Shown: piece after piece, positions 17,019 through 25,375 of the stretch | Position numbering within the stretch: position 1 is the stretch's first letter | Layout of the letters: each line of letters starts with the position of its first letter | From: Saprospiraceae bacterium | GTDB taxonomy: Bacteria > Bacteroidota > Bacteroidia > Chitinophagales > Saprospiraceae | Assembly (NCBI GenBank): GCA_020437105.1 | Contig: JAGQWR010000074.1 | Span: 293-50,466, forward strand | Direction of reading: 5' to 3' | DNA length: 50,174 bases | Position numbers and translations under genes: made by a program | The notes under the pieces: generated by a model | Seen by the model: only the letters and a program-made list of their open reading frames with translations | What the model was told of the DNA's origin: nothing | Database searches by the model: none

Positions 17019-18677
17019 CTACTTCAGTAAAAGTAGCTCCCGGGCATTGCTCATAGCTGATTCACTTGGGGGATTCTGGCTGAGCATCGTTGCTATTGCA
17101 CGTACCCGTTCATCTTCCTCCAGCATTTTTACACGGGTCACGGTACGGTCGGTTGTGTCTTTTTTATAAACAAAATAATGGGCATCTGCTTTAGAAGCTA
17201 CCTGTGGCGAATGGGTAATGGCCACCACCTGATGTTGATCGGATAACTCCCGTAGAATATCACCCATTTTAAGGGCAACATCGCCCGAAATTCCGGTATC
17301 AATTTCATCAAAGATCAAACTGGGAAGTGGAATAGAGCTGGCCACCAGAGATTTGGTCACTAAGGTAAGTCGGGCTAATTCGCCACCGGAAGCTACATCT
17401 TTCACCTCTTGCAAACGGTCTCCTTTATTAGCTGCAAAGAGGAAATGAACTTCATTTCTACCTGTACTTGTCAGGTTTTCAGCATTTCGGAGATCCACCT
17501 GGAGGTGGGCATTTTCCATTGATAACAGACCAAGTCTTTGATGAATTTTATGTTCGAATGCCGGAATGACTGCTGCCCGTTTTTCATGCAATCCGGCAGC
17601 CAGTGCATTTAGTTTTATTTCTTTTTCCCGAATGCTTTTTTCTAAGACATCAATCTGTTGGTCCTGGTCGCCAAAAGATTCCAATCTGGATGTTAACTCC
17701 GCCTGCAATTCGAGGAGTTCATCTGCCGACTTGAGGTGATGTTTGTTAAGCAGGCGATAAATAATATCCAGCCGCTCCTGAACTTCCTGTATGCGCTCCG
17801 GATCATATTCCGTATCCTCAGAAAGACCAGCCAATTCCCGGCCGATGTCTTCCAGCTCAGCAATTTGCCCCTGAATACGCTCGGAGATGGCCTCAATGCC
17901 TTTATGAAAGGGGCTAACCTGCTCCAGTTGATGAGAAACCTGTTCCAACTGACTGAGCAGGGATTGTTCATCTTCGATAATAGCCTGATAGGCTTGCGCT
18001 ACTGCCAGCTTGATGCCTTCTGAATTTGTCAATTGATCCCGATCTGCTTCCAGCAGTTCCTGCTCTCCGGCCTGGAGTGCCGCTTCTTCCAACTCTTTGA
18101 GCTGAAACTGGAGGAACTCTGTTTCCTGATTGGCGCTTCGCTGCGTACTTTTCAAGTCCTCCAATCGGCGAATATCCGTCTGATACTGCCTGTAAATACC
18201 CTGGTATTCACTTAGCAGGCTTTTATTCCCCGCAAGGGCATCGAGTAGTCTTAACTGAAAAGATACCTGGTGAATATCCAATGCATCAAATTGACGGTGC
18301 AAATCAATAAGGGCAGCACTTAATTGCTGCAACACCGGGAGTCGGGTCGGCGTATCATTGATAAATGCCCTCGATTTTCCGGAAGGTGAAATTTCCCGGC
18401 GCACAATTAGCTCTGTATCGAAATCAATATCGTTCTCCTCAAAAAAGAATCGCAGATCATAGGAAGAAATATCAAAGACAGCTTCGACCACACATTTTTC
18501 TTCCAGATTATACAGCACTTTTGTATCAGCGCGTTTGCCCATAATGAGCCCCAGGGCACCCAATAAGATAGACTTACCTGCTCCGGTTTCGCCGGTAATA
18601 ATGGTCAGGCCTTTTGGGAAATGAATATCCAGGCTATCAATCAGGGCGTAGTTTCGGATTTCGATTTTTTTGATCAT
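17019..18677 (-). CDS. recN: DNA repair protein RecN
   Basis: An SMC-like ATPase of 552 residues that acts in double-strand-break repair with RecA. It has the N-terminal Walker A GETGAGKS (G29-S36), a long coiled-coil middle (~150-400, rich in Glu/Leu/Gln), the ABC signature SGGELARLTLVTKSL, Walker B LIFDEIDTGISG and a following QVVAITHSPQVAS. Length equals the family norm. It starts five bases after the stop of the haloperoxidase-like gene, so the two are probably co-transcribed. No SOS-like operator was recognised. Confidence 0.97.
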   Translation of the reverse strand: MIKKIEIRNYALIDSLDIHFPKGLTIITGETGAGKSILLGALGLIMGKRADTKVLYNLEEKCVVEAVFDISSYDLRFFFEENDIDFDTELIVRREISPSGKSRAFINDTPTRLPVLQQLSAALIDLHRQFDALDIHQVSFQLRLLDALAGNKSLLSEYQGIYRQYQTDIRRLEDLKSTQRSANQETEFLQFQLKELEEAALQAGEQELLEADRDQLTNSEGIKLAVAQAYQAIIEDEQSLLSQLEQVSHQLEQVSPFHKGIEAISERIQGQIAELEDIGRELAGLSEDTEYDPERIQEVQERLDIIYRLLNKHHLKSADELLELQAELTSRLESFGDQDQQIDVLEKSIREKEIKLNALAAGLHEKRAAVIPAFEHKIHQRLGLLSMENAHLQVDLRNAENLTSTGRNEVHFLFAANKGDRLQEVKDVASGGELARLTLVTKSLVASSIPLPSLIFDEIDTGISGDVALKMGDILRELSDQHQVVAITHSPQVASKADAHYFVYKKDTTDRTVTRVKMLEEDERVRAIATMLSQNPPSESAMSNARELLLLK

Positions 18678-18682
18678 ACCGA

Positions 18683-20041
18683 TTAATCGGAGGTTTTCAT
18701 GCCAATGGCCGTATTCGATTTCCAGATAATAGTTTCAACAATAAATTTACCAACTTTCTCCCCTTGAGCAACCCCGTTATCAATGGCCGGACGATAGTGG
18801 ATGCCGCCATATAAACGGCTGACAGCAGCTTCCGAAGATGCTTCGAGAAAAGAGTTAAAAGAACGTACGGTTAGTCCGTATTCCTCCTCAACAGTATCTA
18901 CAAATTTAAAATTATCGCCATAAAGAGAAGTCAGCGCAATTGCTGCGGATCGGCTAATCACACTATGTCCGCTGGTATATTCCGGAAACGGTGGTGTTTG
19001 GAGTGCCGGACGCCAATCTTCATCCACGTAAACATTTATCACAGTTTCCGGACGAATGAGATTTGAGCGGTATTTTTCATCCCAGCAACTAATAAAAGCA
19101 TCGGCCAGAGAGATAGAAACAAGGGCGTATGCCTGAGCCGTTTCCATCATATCTGAGTTGGCCTTTTTGGCTGCAAGTTGGGTAATGCCGATCCAGTGCC
19201 CGCCTGGTGTTATTTTTTTTGAGGCAAACATGACGTGACCGGCGTGAGTGGAAACGTAGGGATTACAATCCCAGAATTTGGCAATTTCCATCCTGTCATC
19301 CTTTTCTTCAGTTTTCATAACCTCATAGACCTCCATTGCTTCATTGTAGAACTGCGATCCGGGTTTCATACTAAACTCAGTTGGTGGAGGCGGTACAAAT
19401 TGATCCGAACTTTTGATTACAAAGGGCCGGATTTCTTTCCAGTGTGGTTCGATGCCATCCATGTAATCTGGCGGGGTGGGTTGCCAGCGTGAAGGCTCAT
19501 CCATAATGGTAAACTTGGGGAAGGTTCGGGTCTGCTTATAATTATCTCCATCCGACCAGGCCATAATATGTGCCGCAACGGCTTCGCCATAAGCTTTTGA
19601 ACGTTCTATAACTGATTCAGGAACACCAGCGTCTGCATACTGTTGATAGAGTTCATTTTGAAATCCTTCAATCTTCTGTTCTGAAAAAATCATATTGCGC
19701 CCAACGGTCAGAAAAGCGTGGACACTGGCCAGAGAATAACAATAAGTTTTACCCGCTTCAGGAGCAGGAATTGCCGTTAATCCATTCAACTGACCAGCAA
19801 GTGATCGGTAATCGGGGTGGTTGAGGCGTAATACCTCATACGCGGCAATACTCGGATAGGCGTAAATCCGACTAGCTACGGGTGGAGAAAATATATCATG
19901 CACAATGACATCTGTCAATTTTTTCATCGACTGGTGCAGGAAGTCCGGATTTTCAGTTTGTGCCGACCATTCAGTTGAATCTGGTTCGCATGCAACAAAC
20001 AAGGTGCTGAAAACCAGCAGGACAAGAAAAAGACGGTTCAT
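18683..20041 (-). CDS. Vanadium haloperoxidase / PAP2-superfamily lipoprotein
   Basis: A 452-residue lipoprotein with lipobox LFVAC (Cys18). Its C-terminal part has the vanadate/phosphate-binding signatures of the vanadium-dependent haloperoxidase/acid phosphatase fold: RPETVINVYVDEDW, PPFPEYTSGHSVISRSAA near residue 355, and SRLYGGIHYRPAIDNG near 405. The last carries the Arg and His used for vanadate or phosphate coordination and catalysis. Such proteins either oxidise halides with peroxide or hydrolyse phosphate esters, and sequence alone does not decide between these. The lipid anchor places it in the outer-membrane or periplasmic space. It precedes recN by five bases, an odd partner. A TACCTTTG -7 box lies upstream. 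Confidence 0.88.
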   Translation of the reverse strand: MNRLFLVLLVFSTLFVACEPDSTEWSAQTENPDFLHQSMKKLTDVIVHDIFSPPVASRIYAYPSIAAYEVLRLNHPDYRSLAGQLNGLTAIPAPEAGKTYCYSLASVHAFLTVGRNMIFSEQKIEGFQNELYQQYADAGVPESVIERSKAYGEAVAAHIMAWSDGDNYKQTRTFPKFTIMDEPSRWQPTPPDYMDGIEPHWKEIRPFVIKSSDQFVPPPPTEFSMKPGSQFYNEAMEVYEVMKTEEKDDRMEIAKFWDCNPYVSTHAGHVMFASKKITPGGHWIGITQLAAKKANSDMMETAQAYALVSISLADAFISCWDEKYRSNLIRPETVINVYVDEDWRPALQTPPFPEYTSGHSVISRSAAIALTSLYGDNFKFVDTVEEEYGLTVRSFNSFLEASSEAAVSRLYGGIHYRPAIDNGVAQGEKVGKFIVETIIWKSNTAIGMKTSD

Positions 20042-20111
20042 AATTACTCGTGTTTTTATCAGAAATCAGAATTGATCCAATCTCCAGTTTTACTTTAGGT
20101 TTCTTAGCAAA

Positions 20112-20119
20112 CAAAGGTA
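20112..20119 (-). promoter_or_regulatory. -7 element for the haloperoxidase-recN unit
   Basis: Reads TACCTTTG on the minus strand, an exact match to TAnnTTTG, about 70 bases before the lipoprotein start. No TTTG is seen at -33. Confidence 0.4.
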
Positions 20120-20189
20120 AGAAAATGACACGTGATTGAGGAAGGATAAACGTTTATCCGCGCCGTGGAGAAAAAGGGCTAAAACAAGA

Positions 20190-20223
20190 AAACCGGCACA
20201 GGAAAACATTCCTACACCGGTTT
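20190..20223 (-). terminator. Terminator-like hairpin after the small lipoprotein gene
   Basis: On the minus strand a 13-position stem forms (three G-U pairs) between 20211-20223 and 20190-20202, followed by a T-rich stretch (TTTTCTTGTTTTAG). On the plus strand the same pairs would be mismatched, which gives it a direction. It lies 45 bases beyond the stop. Confidence 0.6.
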
Positions 20224-20267
20224 CATTTTTAATTCCTAAAAGGGTGAACCCTAATAGAGCTTTTCTA

Positions 20268-20489
20268 CTACTCGATTTCGCAATCAGAGAAAGTAATACC
20301 GAACAGAGAAAGGTCTCCTTTATCACATTCAGATTTTGCTTCAGATTTAGTACCGGTAATGGTAGTGGATTCAGTGATGACTCCTCCATATTGGTCATCA
20401 ATGGTACAAGTACAAGTGTACTCTTTAGAGCAGCTTGCAAATGAAAGTGCTGCAAGAGCCAACAGGGTAAAAAGACGTGCCTTTTTCAT
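20268..20489 (-). CDS. Small lipoprotein, 73 residues
   Basis: A short lipoprotein with signal peptide KKARLFTLLALAALSFASC and lipobox Cys20. The mature part is only ~54 residues, with Cys at several positions (YTCTCTID, KSECDKG, SDCEIE), suggesting disulfides. The pattern is common among uncharacterised small Bacteroidota lipoproteins. An ATG one codon upstream (20492) is an equal alternative start. Its own promoter (20642-20674) and terminator (20190-20223) make it a single-gene unit. A longer frame overlapping in another phase is a shadow. Function unknown. Confidence 0.8.
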   Translation of the reverse strand: MKKARLFTLLALAALSFASCSKEYTCTCTIDDQYGGVITESTTITGTKSEAKSECDKGDLSLFGITFSDCEIE

Positions 20490-20804
20490 CAAAAAAAATT
20501 TTAAATTGAGAAATTATGAGTCGACTTAATTAAAAGACGTTCCGAAATAATTAACTCAAGCATTTCGAAGGGTAACTTTCTTCGAGGGATATCGAGGAAT
20601 GTTTTGTTTCTCAACACTTGGTTTTTTGGTGTATTACTCGACAAAGCTAATTAAATTTGAAATGGAAATCCAAAACCTAAGCAAGGTTTCTTTTTTTTTC
20701 TTTAAATTTCATTTTTTTGATTATAAAAAAATGAATAATCCAACAAATTCAAGTCTTTTCAAGTAAAAAAATATAATCAAATAAATGTAACTATTACTTC
20801 ATAT
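20490..20804. other. 315-bp AT-rich intergenic leader
   Basis: No gene is seen. It holds the promoter for the 73-residue lipoprotein (20642-20674), giving that gene an unusually long leader of ~145 bases. The leader includes a six-pair dyad TCGAAG/CTTCGA near 20565-20586. The upstream half (20690-20780) is dominated by A and T runs. Confidence 0.4.
20642..20674 (-). promoter_or_regulatory. Promoter for the 73-residue lipoprotein
   Basis: On the minus strand: TTTG (20674-20671), 21 bases, TAGCTTTG (20649-20642). This is within the usual Bacteroidota spacing. Predicted start is near 20635. Confidence 0.5.
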
Positions 20805-21446
20805 CTAAAAAAACGAGACCAGACTTAAACTAAAAGAAGCATCCTTAAGCTCAATCGAGTCGCCATTTTCTGCATATAACATACAATTCAGTTTACCTTT
20901 GATTCGCTGATATTTACCAAATAAATTATCCGCTTCAAAGGAGGCAGTCAGCTCGAAATCTGAACCTGTCTGGTCTCCAAGCGAGCTCCGATATACCACC
21001 TCATCCACGCCGGCGTATTTCACCTGGACGCCAAATCCTTCGACTGGAGATTCTATAAAATACGGGTACATACCTGGCGGAAACAAGCTGTGAAAATCTT
21101 CATTAGTTTCGCCGCAAGGCCCGATGTAATAATTGACAAATTCTACTTCAAAAAAGGGATATCCATCATAAGCGCCGATAAAGCCTGAATAGTCCACATC
21201 ACATTCATCCGGCGGATTGTTGTTGGCAGAAAGTCCGTTCCCCACTTCTATATCGCCTAATGGTTTGAGTTCAAAAACAACATCCGCCCCATCAACGGAT
21301 CCGTAAAAATAGTATTCGATTTCTGATGTAGGTGTCGGATCCGGGTCAGCATCCTTTTTACAGGCAGGGACTAAAAGACATAAAACAAGCAGTGCCGAAA
21401 GCAACTTGCCAGGATTTTGATTTAAGGGGCTCATAGGATTCATCAT
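20805..21446 (-). CDS. Hypothetical lipoprotein, 213 residues
   Basis: The N-terminal hydrophobic stretch GKLLSALLVLCLLVPAC forms a lipoprotein signal with Cys29, followed by a charged/proline linker (KKDADPDPTPTSE) typical of surface-exposed Bacteroidota lipoproteins. The mature domain is beta-rich (YYFYGSVDGADVVFELKPLG ... RIKGKLNCMLYAENGDSIEL) with few conserved-looking catalytic residues. No named family is recognised. It has its own -7 box (TAAATTTG, 21489-21496), and a perfect terminator lies between it and the upstream gene, so it is a single-gene unit. Confidence 0.82.
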   Translation of the reverse strand: MMNPMSPLNQNPGKLLSALLVLCLLVPACKKDADPDPTPTSEIEYYFYGSVDGADVVFELKPLGDIEVGNGLSANNNPPDECDVDYSGFIGAYDGYPFFEVEFVNYYIGPCGETNEDFHSLFPPGMYPYFIESPVEGFGVQVKYAGVDEVVYRSSLGDQTGSDFELTASFEADNLFGKYQRIKGKLNCMLYAENGDSIELKDASFSLSLVSFF

Positions 21447-21488
21447 TTATCTATCGCTTGAATGGTTAAAAACGCTGTTTTAATATAG

Positions 21489-21496
21489 CAAATTTA
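21489..21496 (-). promoter_or_regulatory. -7 element for the 213-residue lipoprotein gene
   Basis: Reads TAAATTTG on the minus strand, matching TAnnTTTG, 43 bases before the start. It sits just beyond the terminator of the preceding gene. No -33 TTTG was found. Confidence 0.35.
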
Positions 21497-21506
21497 ATTT
21501 CAACAA

Positions 21507-21541
21507 AAAAAGAGGCTACTTATTAGGAGTAGCCTCTTTTT
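21507..21541 (-). terminator. Strong terminator after the DUF5686-like gene
   Basis: A perfect 14-bp stem (21507-21520 with 21528-21541) around a seven-base loop. On the minus strand the stem ends in a T-run (complement of 21504-21511). It begins 33 bases after the stop at 21574. Confidence 0.85.
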
Positions 21542-21573
21542 GCAACATCTTATGAGCTATGCCCAATTATTTT

Positions 21574-23598
21574 TTACTTTATGACCACACCGACTGTTAG
21601 CTGAAAAGATCCGGGGTTGGTGATACTTTGCTCAAAAGGGGCACCATCCTGGCTTACCTGGAATAAATCCGCATCCTTTACCCGTACTTTTTTTCGGGCC
21701 ATAAAAAAGCGATCTCTTTCCCAGAGATACAGGTGGCTGCGTTCTGCAAAGGGCAGCAGGTATGCCCCCCGCACAAAGATTTCCAAAGAAGGATGTAATT
21801 CAACTGCCAGCTCAAGTGAAGCTTTCAGGTTGTGGGTGGTCTCCCCGTAATACATATTAATCTTGTCGGATTTGAACTTCTTTCCTTCGGCTTTGAAGTT
21901 GCCGTAGGTATTATCTGCCTGCCCAACTTTCCGGCCATAGCGCATCCAGCCGTAGTCAAGCCCGGTGCGGAGAAATACCGGACGTTTTTTTGAAATATTA
22001 AAGGAAGCCCCCATACCAATAGCATTCTCTTTATAAATGCTATTCCAGACATCCCGGCTAATTCCCCAGCGTACAAACAGATTTTTCTTATAGTAAATCG
22101 ACACATCACTTCGCCAAATGTATTCGCGCTGTCTGAGTGCCATGGTATCTGTCAAGCTGAGAACCGGTTCGCCGGAATCCTCATGCAGGTAGGTCAAATT
22201 AAGTACTTCCGGACCACTCATCAGTAAATGCGTACCTGCTCCAATAGCCCATTGGGCTTTAACCTTAAAGGGATTCAGGTCTGGTATATTGCTTGTTGGC
22301 AGTTCCATTAATTCGCCTGCGTTACCGCCTTCTGCCTCAATCCTGGCAATTTCCGCCTGCCGGGTGGAATCGCGCTGCCGCTGCAATTCGGCCATGTATT
22401 CAATATCAAATACTTCCTCGGCTTTTTGACGTGCCCGCATTTGATCTACGCTTTCTGCCAGTTTGCTGCCAAGAGGTGTTGTATTGTATTCCCGCCAAAA
22501 ATTTTCTTCATACTCCCCGGTTAAAGTCATAAAAGGGGCGCCTCGATTTAGTCGATCCAGGTACTCAATGGGTTTGGATTTACCCATTTCTACTTCTGTA
22601 ATTAGGATATCATTACTATATACGCCTCCATCCCGCCAGCGACCTTCGCGTAAAGCAGAACTAAATTGCCACTTGTCTCCTATTTTCCGATAATTGACGA
22701 CATAGGAATTTGCGTCCCAGTTTCCTACATACAATGGATAATCACTTGTTTTTTTCAGGCCTTGAGGCAGGACTTCAAATTCTGCGCGTACAAAGGCATA
22801 GTTTAGGGTATCAATAAACACCTTGCCTTTCATCCGACCTTTGGGGTCACCTTCTGCAGCATCAAAGCCAATGATGTAAACGGGCAGGTCATCGTAATAG
22901 GTCATGCCCTCAATCCAATACTGGTAGTGTTCGAAGTTTTCTTCCTGTATAAATTCTTCCCGGTGTTTGACAAAATCAAATCGATGTCCGGCCAGGTGCC
23001 CGGAAGAAAATTGGGTATGTGCGGAAAGCTCCTCTTCTGGAAGCAGGGCCACCTGCCGCCCTTCAATTAAGGAGACTTGCCCTTCGTCATCATTTCGATA
23101 ACTGGATTTGTAAATATCCAGAACGCCTTCTGCCAGATAGGTGTATTCCTGGTTTTCATCGGTTTTTGATTCCCGGTAAAAACCTTTCATGCGGGTTGAT
23201 TTTGTGGGATAATTATCCGGGATGGCTGCAACAGCTTTTCGAATAATATTCTCCACTGCGCCTTCGTCCATCACTACAATTTGCATCAGATCAAGTGCCT
23301 GCTGCTCCAGACGAACGGTTAAAGGGCCGGTAATTTCCTTTACCTGTAGCCGATAGGTTTTGTACCCCAAAAAGGAAACTGTAAAATCCGAATCTTCATA
23401 ACCAGTGGGAATTTTCAGGATAAACTGGCCGCCTCCACCGGAGATCGTGCCGATCCCCCTTTCGGGAATGCCAACATGGGCAAATTCGATAGCCTTGCCA
23501 TTGGATTTATCTAAAACGGTTCCGCTGATGGTTACATAATCCTGGGAAAAAAGAGCAAAAGAAGTGAGTAGAAAACAAACTAGTGTGAATAAGCGCAT
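21574..23598 (-). CDS. Carboxypeptidase-like regulatory domain outer-membrane protein (DUF5686-like)
   Basis: A 674-residue exported protein. Signal peptide 1-19 (ends ALFSQ). Residues ~20-110 are a CarboxypepD_reg-like beta-sandwich (VTISGTVLDKSNGKAIEFAHV ... FTVSFLGYKTYRLQV). The middle (~110-440) has the pattern of the DUF5686-related proteins (IVVMDEGAVENIIRKAVAAI, MKGFYRESK), and the C-terminal part is rich in alternating beta-strands that end in Phe-x-x-x-Val near the terminus (PGSFQLTVGVVIK), suggesting an outer-membrane barrel. No TonB-dependent receptor plug is present. Its role is unknown; related proteins are common in Bacteroidota and are uncharacterised. It has its own terminator and an empty 160-base upstream gap. 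Confidence 0.75.
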   Translation of the reverse strand: MRLFTLVCFLLTSFALFSQDYVTISGTVLDKSNGKAIEFAHVGIPERGIGTISGGGGQFILKIPTGYEDSDFTVSFLGYKTYRLQVKEITGPLTVRLEQQALDLMQIVVMDEGAVENIIRKAVAAIPDNYPTKSTRMKGFYRESKTDENQEYTYLAEGVLDIYKSSYRNDDEGQVSLIEGRQVALLPEEELSAHTQFSSGHLAGHRFDFVKHREEFIQEENFEHYQYWIEGMTYYDDLPVYIIGFDAAEGDPKGRMKGKVFIDTLNYAFVRAEFEVLPQGLKKTSDYPLYVGNWDANSYVVNYRKIGDKWQFSSALREGRWRDGGVYSNDILITEVEMGKSKPIEYLDRLNRGAPFMTLTGEYEENFWREYNTTPLGSKLAESVDQMRARQKAEEVFDIEYMAELQRQRDSTRQAEIARIEAEGGNAGELMELPTSNIPDLNPFKVKAQWAIGAGTHLLMSGPEVLNLTYLHEDSGEPVLSLTDTMALRQREYIWRSDVSIYYKKNLFVRWGISRDVWNSIYKENAIGMGASFNISKKRPVFLRTGLDYGWMRYGRKVGQADNTYGNFKAEGKKFKSDKINMYYGETTHNLKASLELAVELHPSLEIFVRGAYLLPFAERSHLYLWERDRFFMARKKVRVKDADLFQVSQDGAPFEQSITNPGSFQLTVGVVIK

Positions 23599-23759
23599 AG
23601 CAATAGGGTGTTTTTCTTTTAGTAGTTGTCAACGAAATACAGGACGAAGGTTTGGGTGTATTTGTTACAACGAAGAAAACGGTTTTTTCTGTTTTCCCGG
23701 TTTCGGGGAGTACTCGCTGCGCTCGTGGGGGAGATTGGGGTAATTAACGCCAGTTGAAT

Positions 23760-24236
23760 TTACCCAAATGCTAAAGCAACTATAATAATGACAAAAAGGT
23801 AAAACAAGACAACCAGGCCATTCAGGATTAACCCGGTAATAGGCATCCAGGCAAGGGATTTATCAATTTGCCCCTGTTTCACTTTCACGATGGCAATAAC
23901 ACTGAATGTCAGCCCCAAAATAAAAAGGGTTATGCCCAAAAATGGAATTATAACAGGGACTGCTATCAGGCTCTTCAAAAGCCATAAGACATTAAGAAGT
24001 GAGAAACTAAAACCCAGAATAGAAATAATTTTCCCTGCGTTTTCGCTCCGGGCTCGTGCCTGTTTCCGCGCAAGTCGTCTTTCCAGACGGATCTGTTTCC
24101 GACTTTGGCGATCAAGTTTTTGAACAGATATTGATTCGGTTTGATTACACTCCTGTCCAACAGGCTGTAAAACCATCACGGCCTCTGACTGAAAATGGAG
24201 AAGCAACATGGCAAAGAAGATCAGGTACTTTTTCAT
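23760..24236 (-). CDS. Small membrane protein with DUF4190-like domain
   Basis: A 158-residue protein. The N-terminus is a signal-like hydrophobic stretch (1-19), then a strongly basic segment (residues ~42-65, RKQIRLERRLARKQARARSE). Two to three C-terminal transmembrane helices follow (~70-100 and ~105-158, e.g. FLGITLFILGLTFSVIAIVKV and GLILNGLVVLFYLFVIIIVAL). The repeated Gly/hydrophobic pattern resembles DUF4190-type membrane proteins of Gram-negative bacteria. No catalytic motif is visible and its role is unknown. It follows the T9SS protein gene on the same strand after a ~100-base gap with no terminator, so co-transcription is possible. Confidence 0.75.
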   Translation of the reverse strand: MKKYLIFFAMLLLHFQSEAVMVLQPVGQECNQTESISVQKLDRQSRKQIRLERRLARKQARARSENAGKIISILGFSFSLLNVLWLLKSLIAVPVIIPFLGITLFILGLTFSVIAIVKVKQGQIDKSLAWMPITGLILNGLVVLFYLFVIIIVALAFG

Positions 24237-24337
24237 TTAGGGAGCTTTTGGTATTACTGACTCTAACCTATTTGGTTCATAAAACCCGGATGCACGTCGG
24301 CATATTAGCGGCAAATTTGATCCTGCTCTTGTTTGTT

Positions 24338-25183
24338 TTAAAGTCGAATCAACGGCTCCCTTATTAATCCATCTTGGGTGTGTACCAAAAGGATGAAACT
24401 CCCCGAAGGCAACATGCTTAAATCTAAATCAATTTGATCCTGGCCATCCATATCCTGGTCAAGTAAGATCCGGCCACTCAGGTTATAACATTCAATTCGC
24501 TCCATGGAAGCGGCTGCAATAGTCAGCCTATCATGAACCGGATTGGGAAATAGTTGATGCGCTGGTTCAATTTGAGTACTTGCAGACGAGGTTTGTATGC
24601 GTTCAATGCTAAAATCATCAATCTGGAACCAACAGTCCTGCCCAAGGGTCACACGGGCAGTGATATACTTGGCATTGGCGGGAGCTTCAAATTCTATGAT
24701 GTGTTCCATCCAGATATCCGGAAGAGGCGTTAAGGTCAACAGCGATTGCCCAAATTCCACTGGTGAACTGGAGACGCCCACTTCCATCAGTTCTACATTT
24801 GTAAAAGTTGTATTTCCAAAAACATGGAAGCGCAGGGAATATAAGTCACCTGCAACGAGCGCTTGATCGAGTTCAATAGAGAGGGCATCTCCTTCTTCGG
24901 GATCGCCTGTTCCTCCAGCAATTCCCAAACACCAGTCTCCACTAAAAGGGTCAACGTAGCAATCGTAGGTTTGCAAATCTACTTCGCCACCAGCCAGTAA
25001 ATCTCCAAGATATTCATCGCCAAAGGCAACGACTCCCGTTATTTTCGCATTGAAGGATACGTTGCTGTTGTTATAATCGCAGGTGATAGCCAGGTTGTCT
25101 TCAAAATCACCGTTCAGAAAGGTCTGAGAATGAAGGGTTCCGAGTAGGAAAAAGCAAAAAAATACAGGTAAATAAGTTTTCAT
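24338..25183 (-). CDS. Secreted protein with T9SS type A domain, carbohydrate-binding-like fold
   Basis: A 281-residue exported protein. Signal peptide ~1-19 (ends TLHSQ). Residues ~20-195 form a jelly-roll-like domain (FLNGDFEDN ... YITARVTLGQDCWFQIDDFSIERI), the form seen in many lectin/CBM-like modules. C-terminal ~75 residues are a T9SS type A sorting domain (LFPNPVHDRLTI ... LPSGSFILLV). The short length suggests a binding protein, not an enzyme. It is divergent from typA. The ligand is not inferable. Confidence 0.85.
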   Translation of the reverse strand: MKTYLPVFFCFFLLGTLHSQTFLNGDFEDNLAITCDYNNSNVSFNAKITGVVAFGDEYLGDLLAGGEVDLQTYDCYVDPFSGDWCLGIAGGTGDPEEGDALSIELDQALVAGDLYSLRFHVFGNTTFTNVELMEVGVSSSPVEFGQSLLTLTPLPDIWMEHIIEFEAPANAKYITARVTLGQDCWFQIDDFSIERIQTSSASTQIEPAHQLFPNPVHDRLTIAAASMERIECYNLSGRILLDQDMDGQDQIDLDLSMLPSGSFILLVHTQDGLIREPLIRL

Positions 25184-25326
25184 GCTCGTTAAATTTTAGG
25201 GTGTCACTTTACTGGTAGATACCTGAAAAAGGTAAAACGTAACACTTACGCTTAAGAAAGTTACTAAATATATTACAGGAACACCCGGTTCCCAAGCTTA
25301 TTCGTCTTTATCCTTTTGTTAAATGC

Positions 25327-25357
25327 TTTGTTTGCAGGTGAAATAGACGTACCTTTG
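25327..25357 (+). promoter_or_regulatory. Promoter of typA
   Basis: TTTG (25327-25330), exactly 19 bases, TACCTTTG (25350-25357): the full Bacteroidota consensus. The -7 box continues as TTTGCGGCCT, the same bases as at the rplU promoter. Predicted start is near 25363, so the leader is ~13 bases. Confidence 0.75.
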
Positions 25358-25375
25358 CGGCCTCAAATTAACAAG

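Noticed and set aside
20090..20455. 121-residue minus-strand frame over the small lipoprotein gene
   Set aside because: It overlaps the lipoprotein in another frame; the lipoprotein has a signal, lipobox and its own promoter and terminator.
23690..23745. Repeat-like stretch near the minus-strand membrane protein gene (ctcgctgcgctcg)
   Set aside because: Only partly self-complementary and seen once in the window; no terminator or site could be supported.
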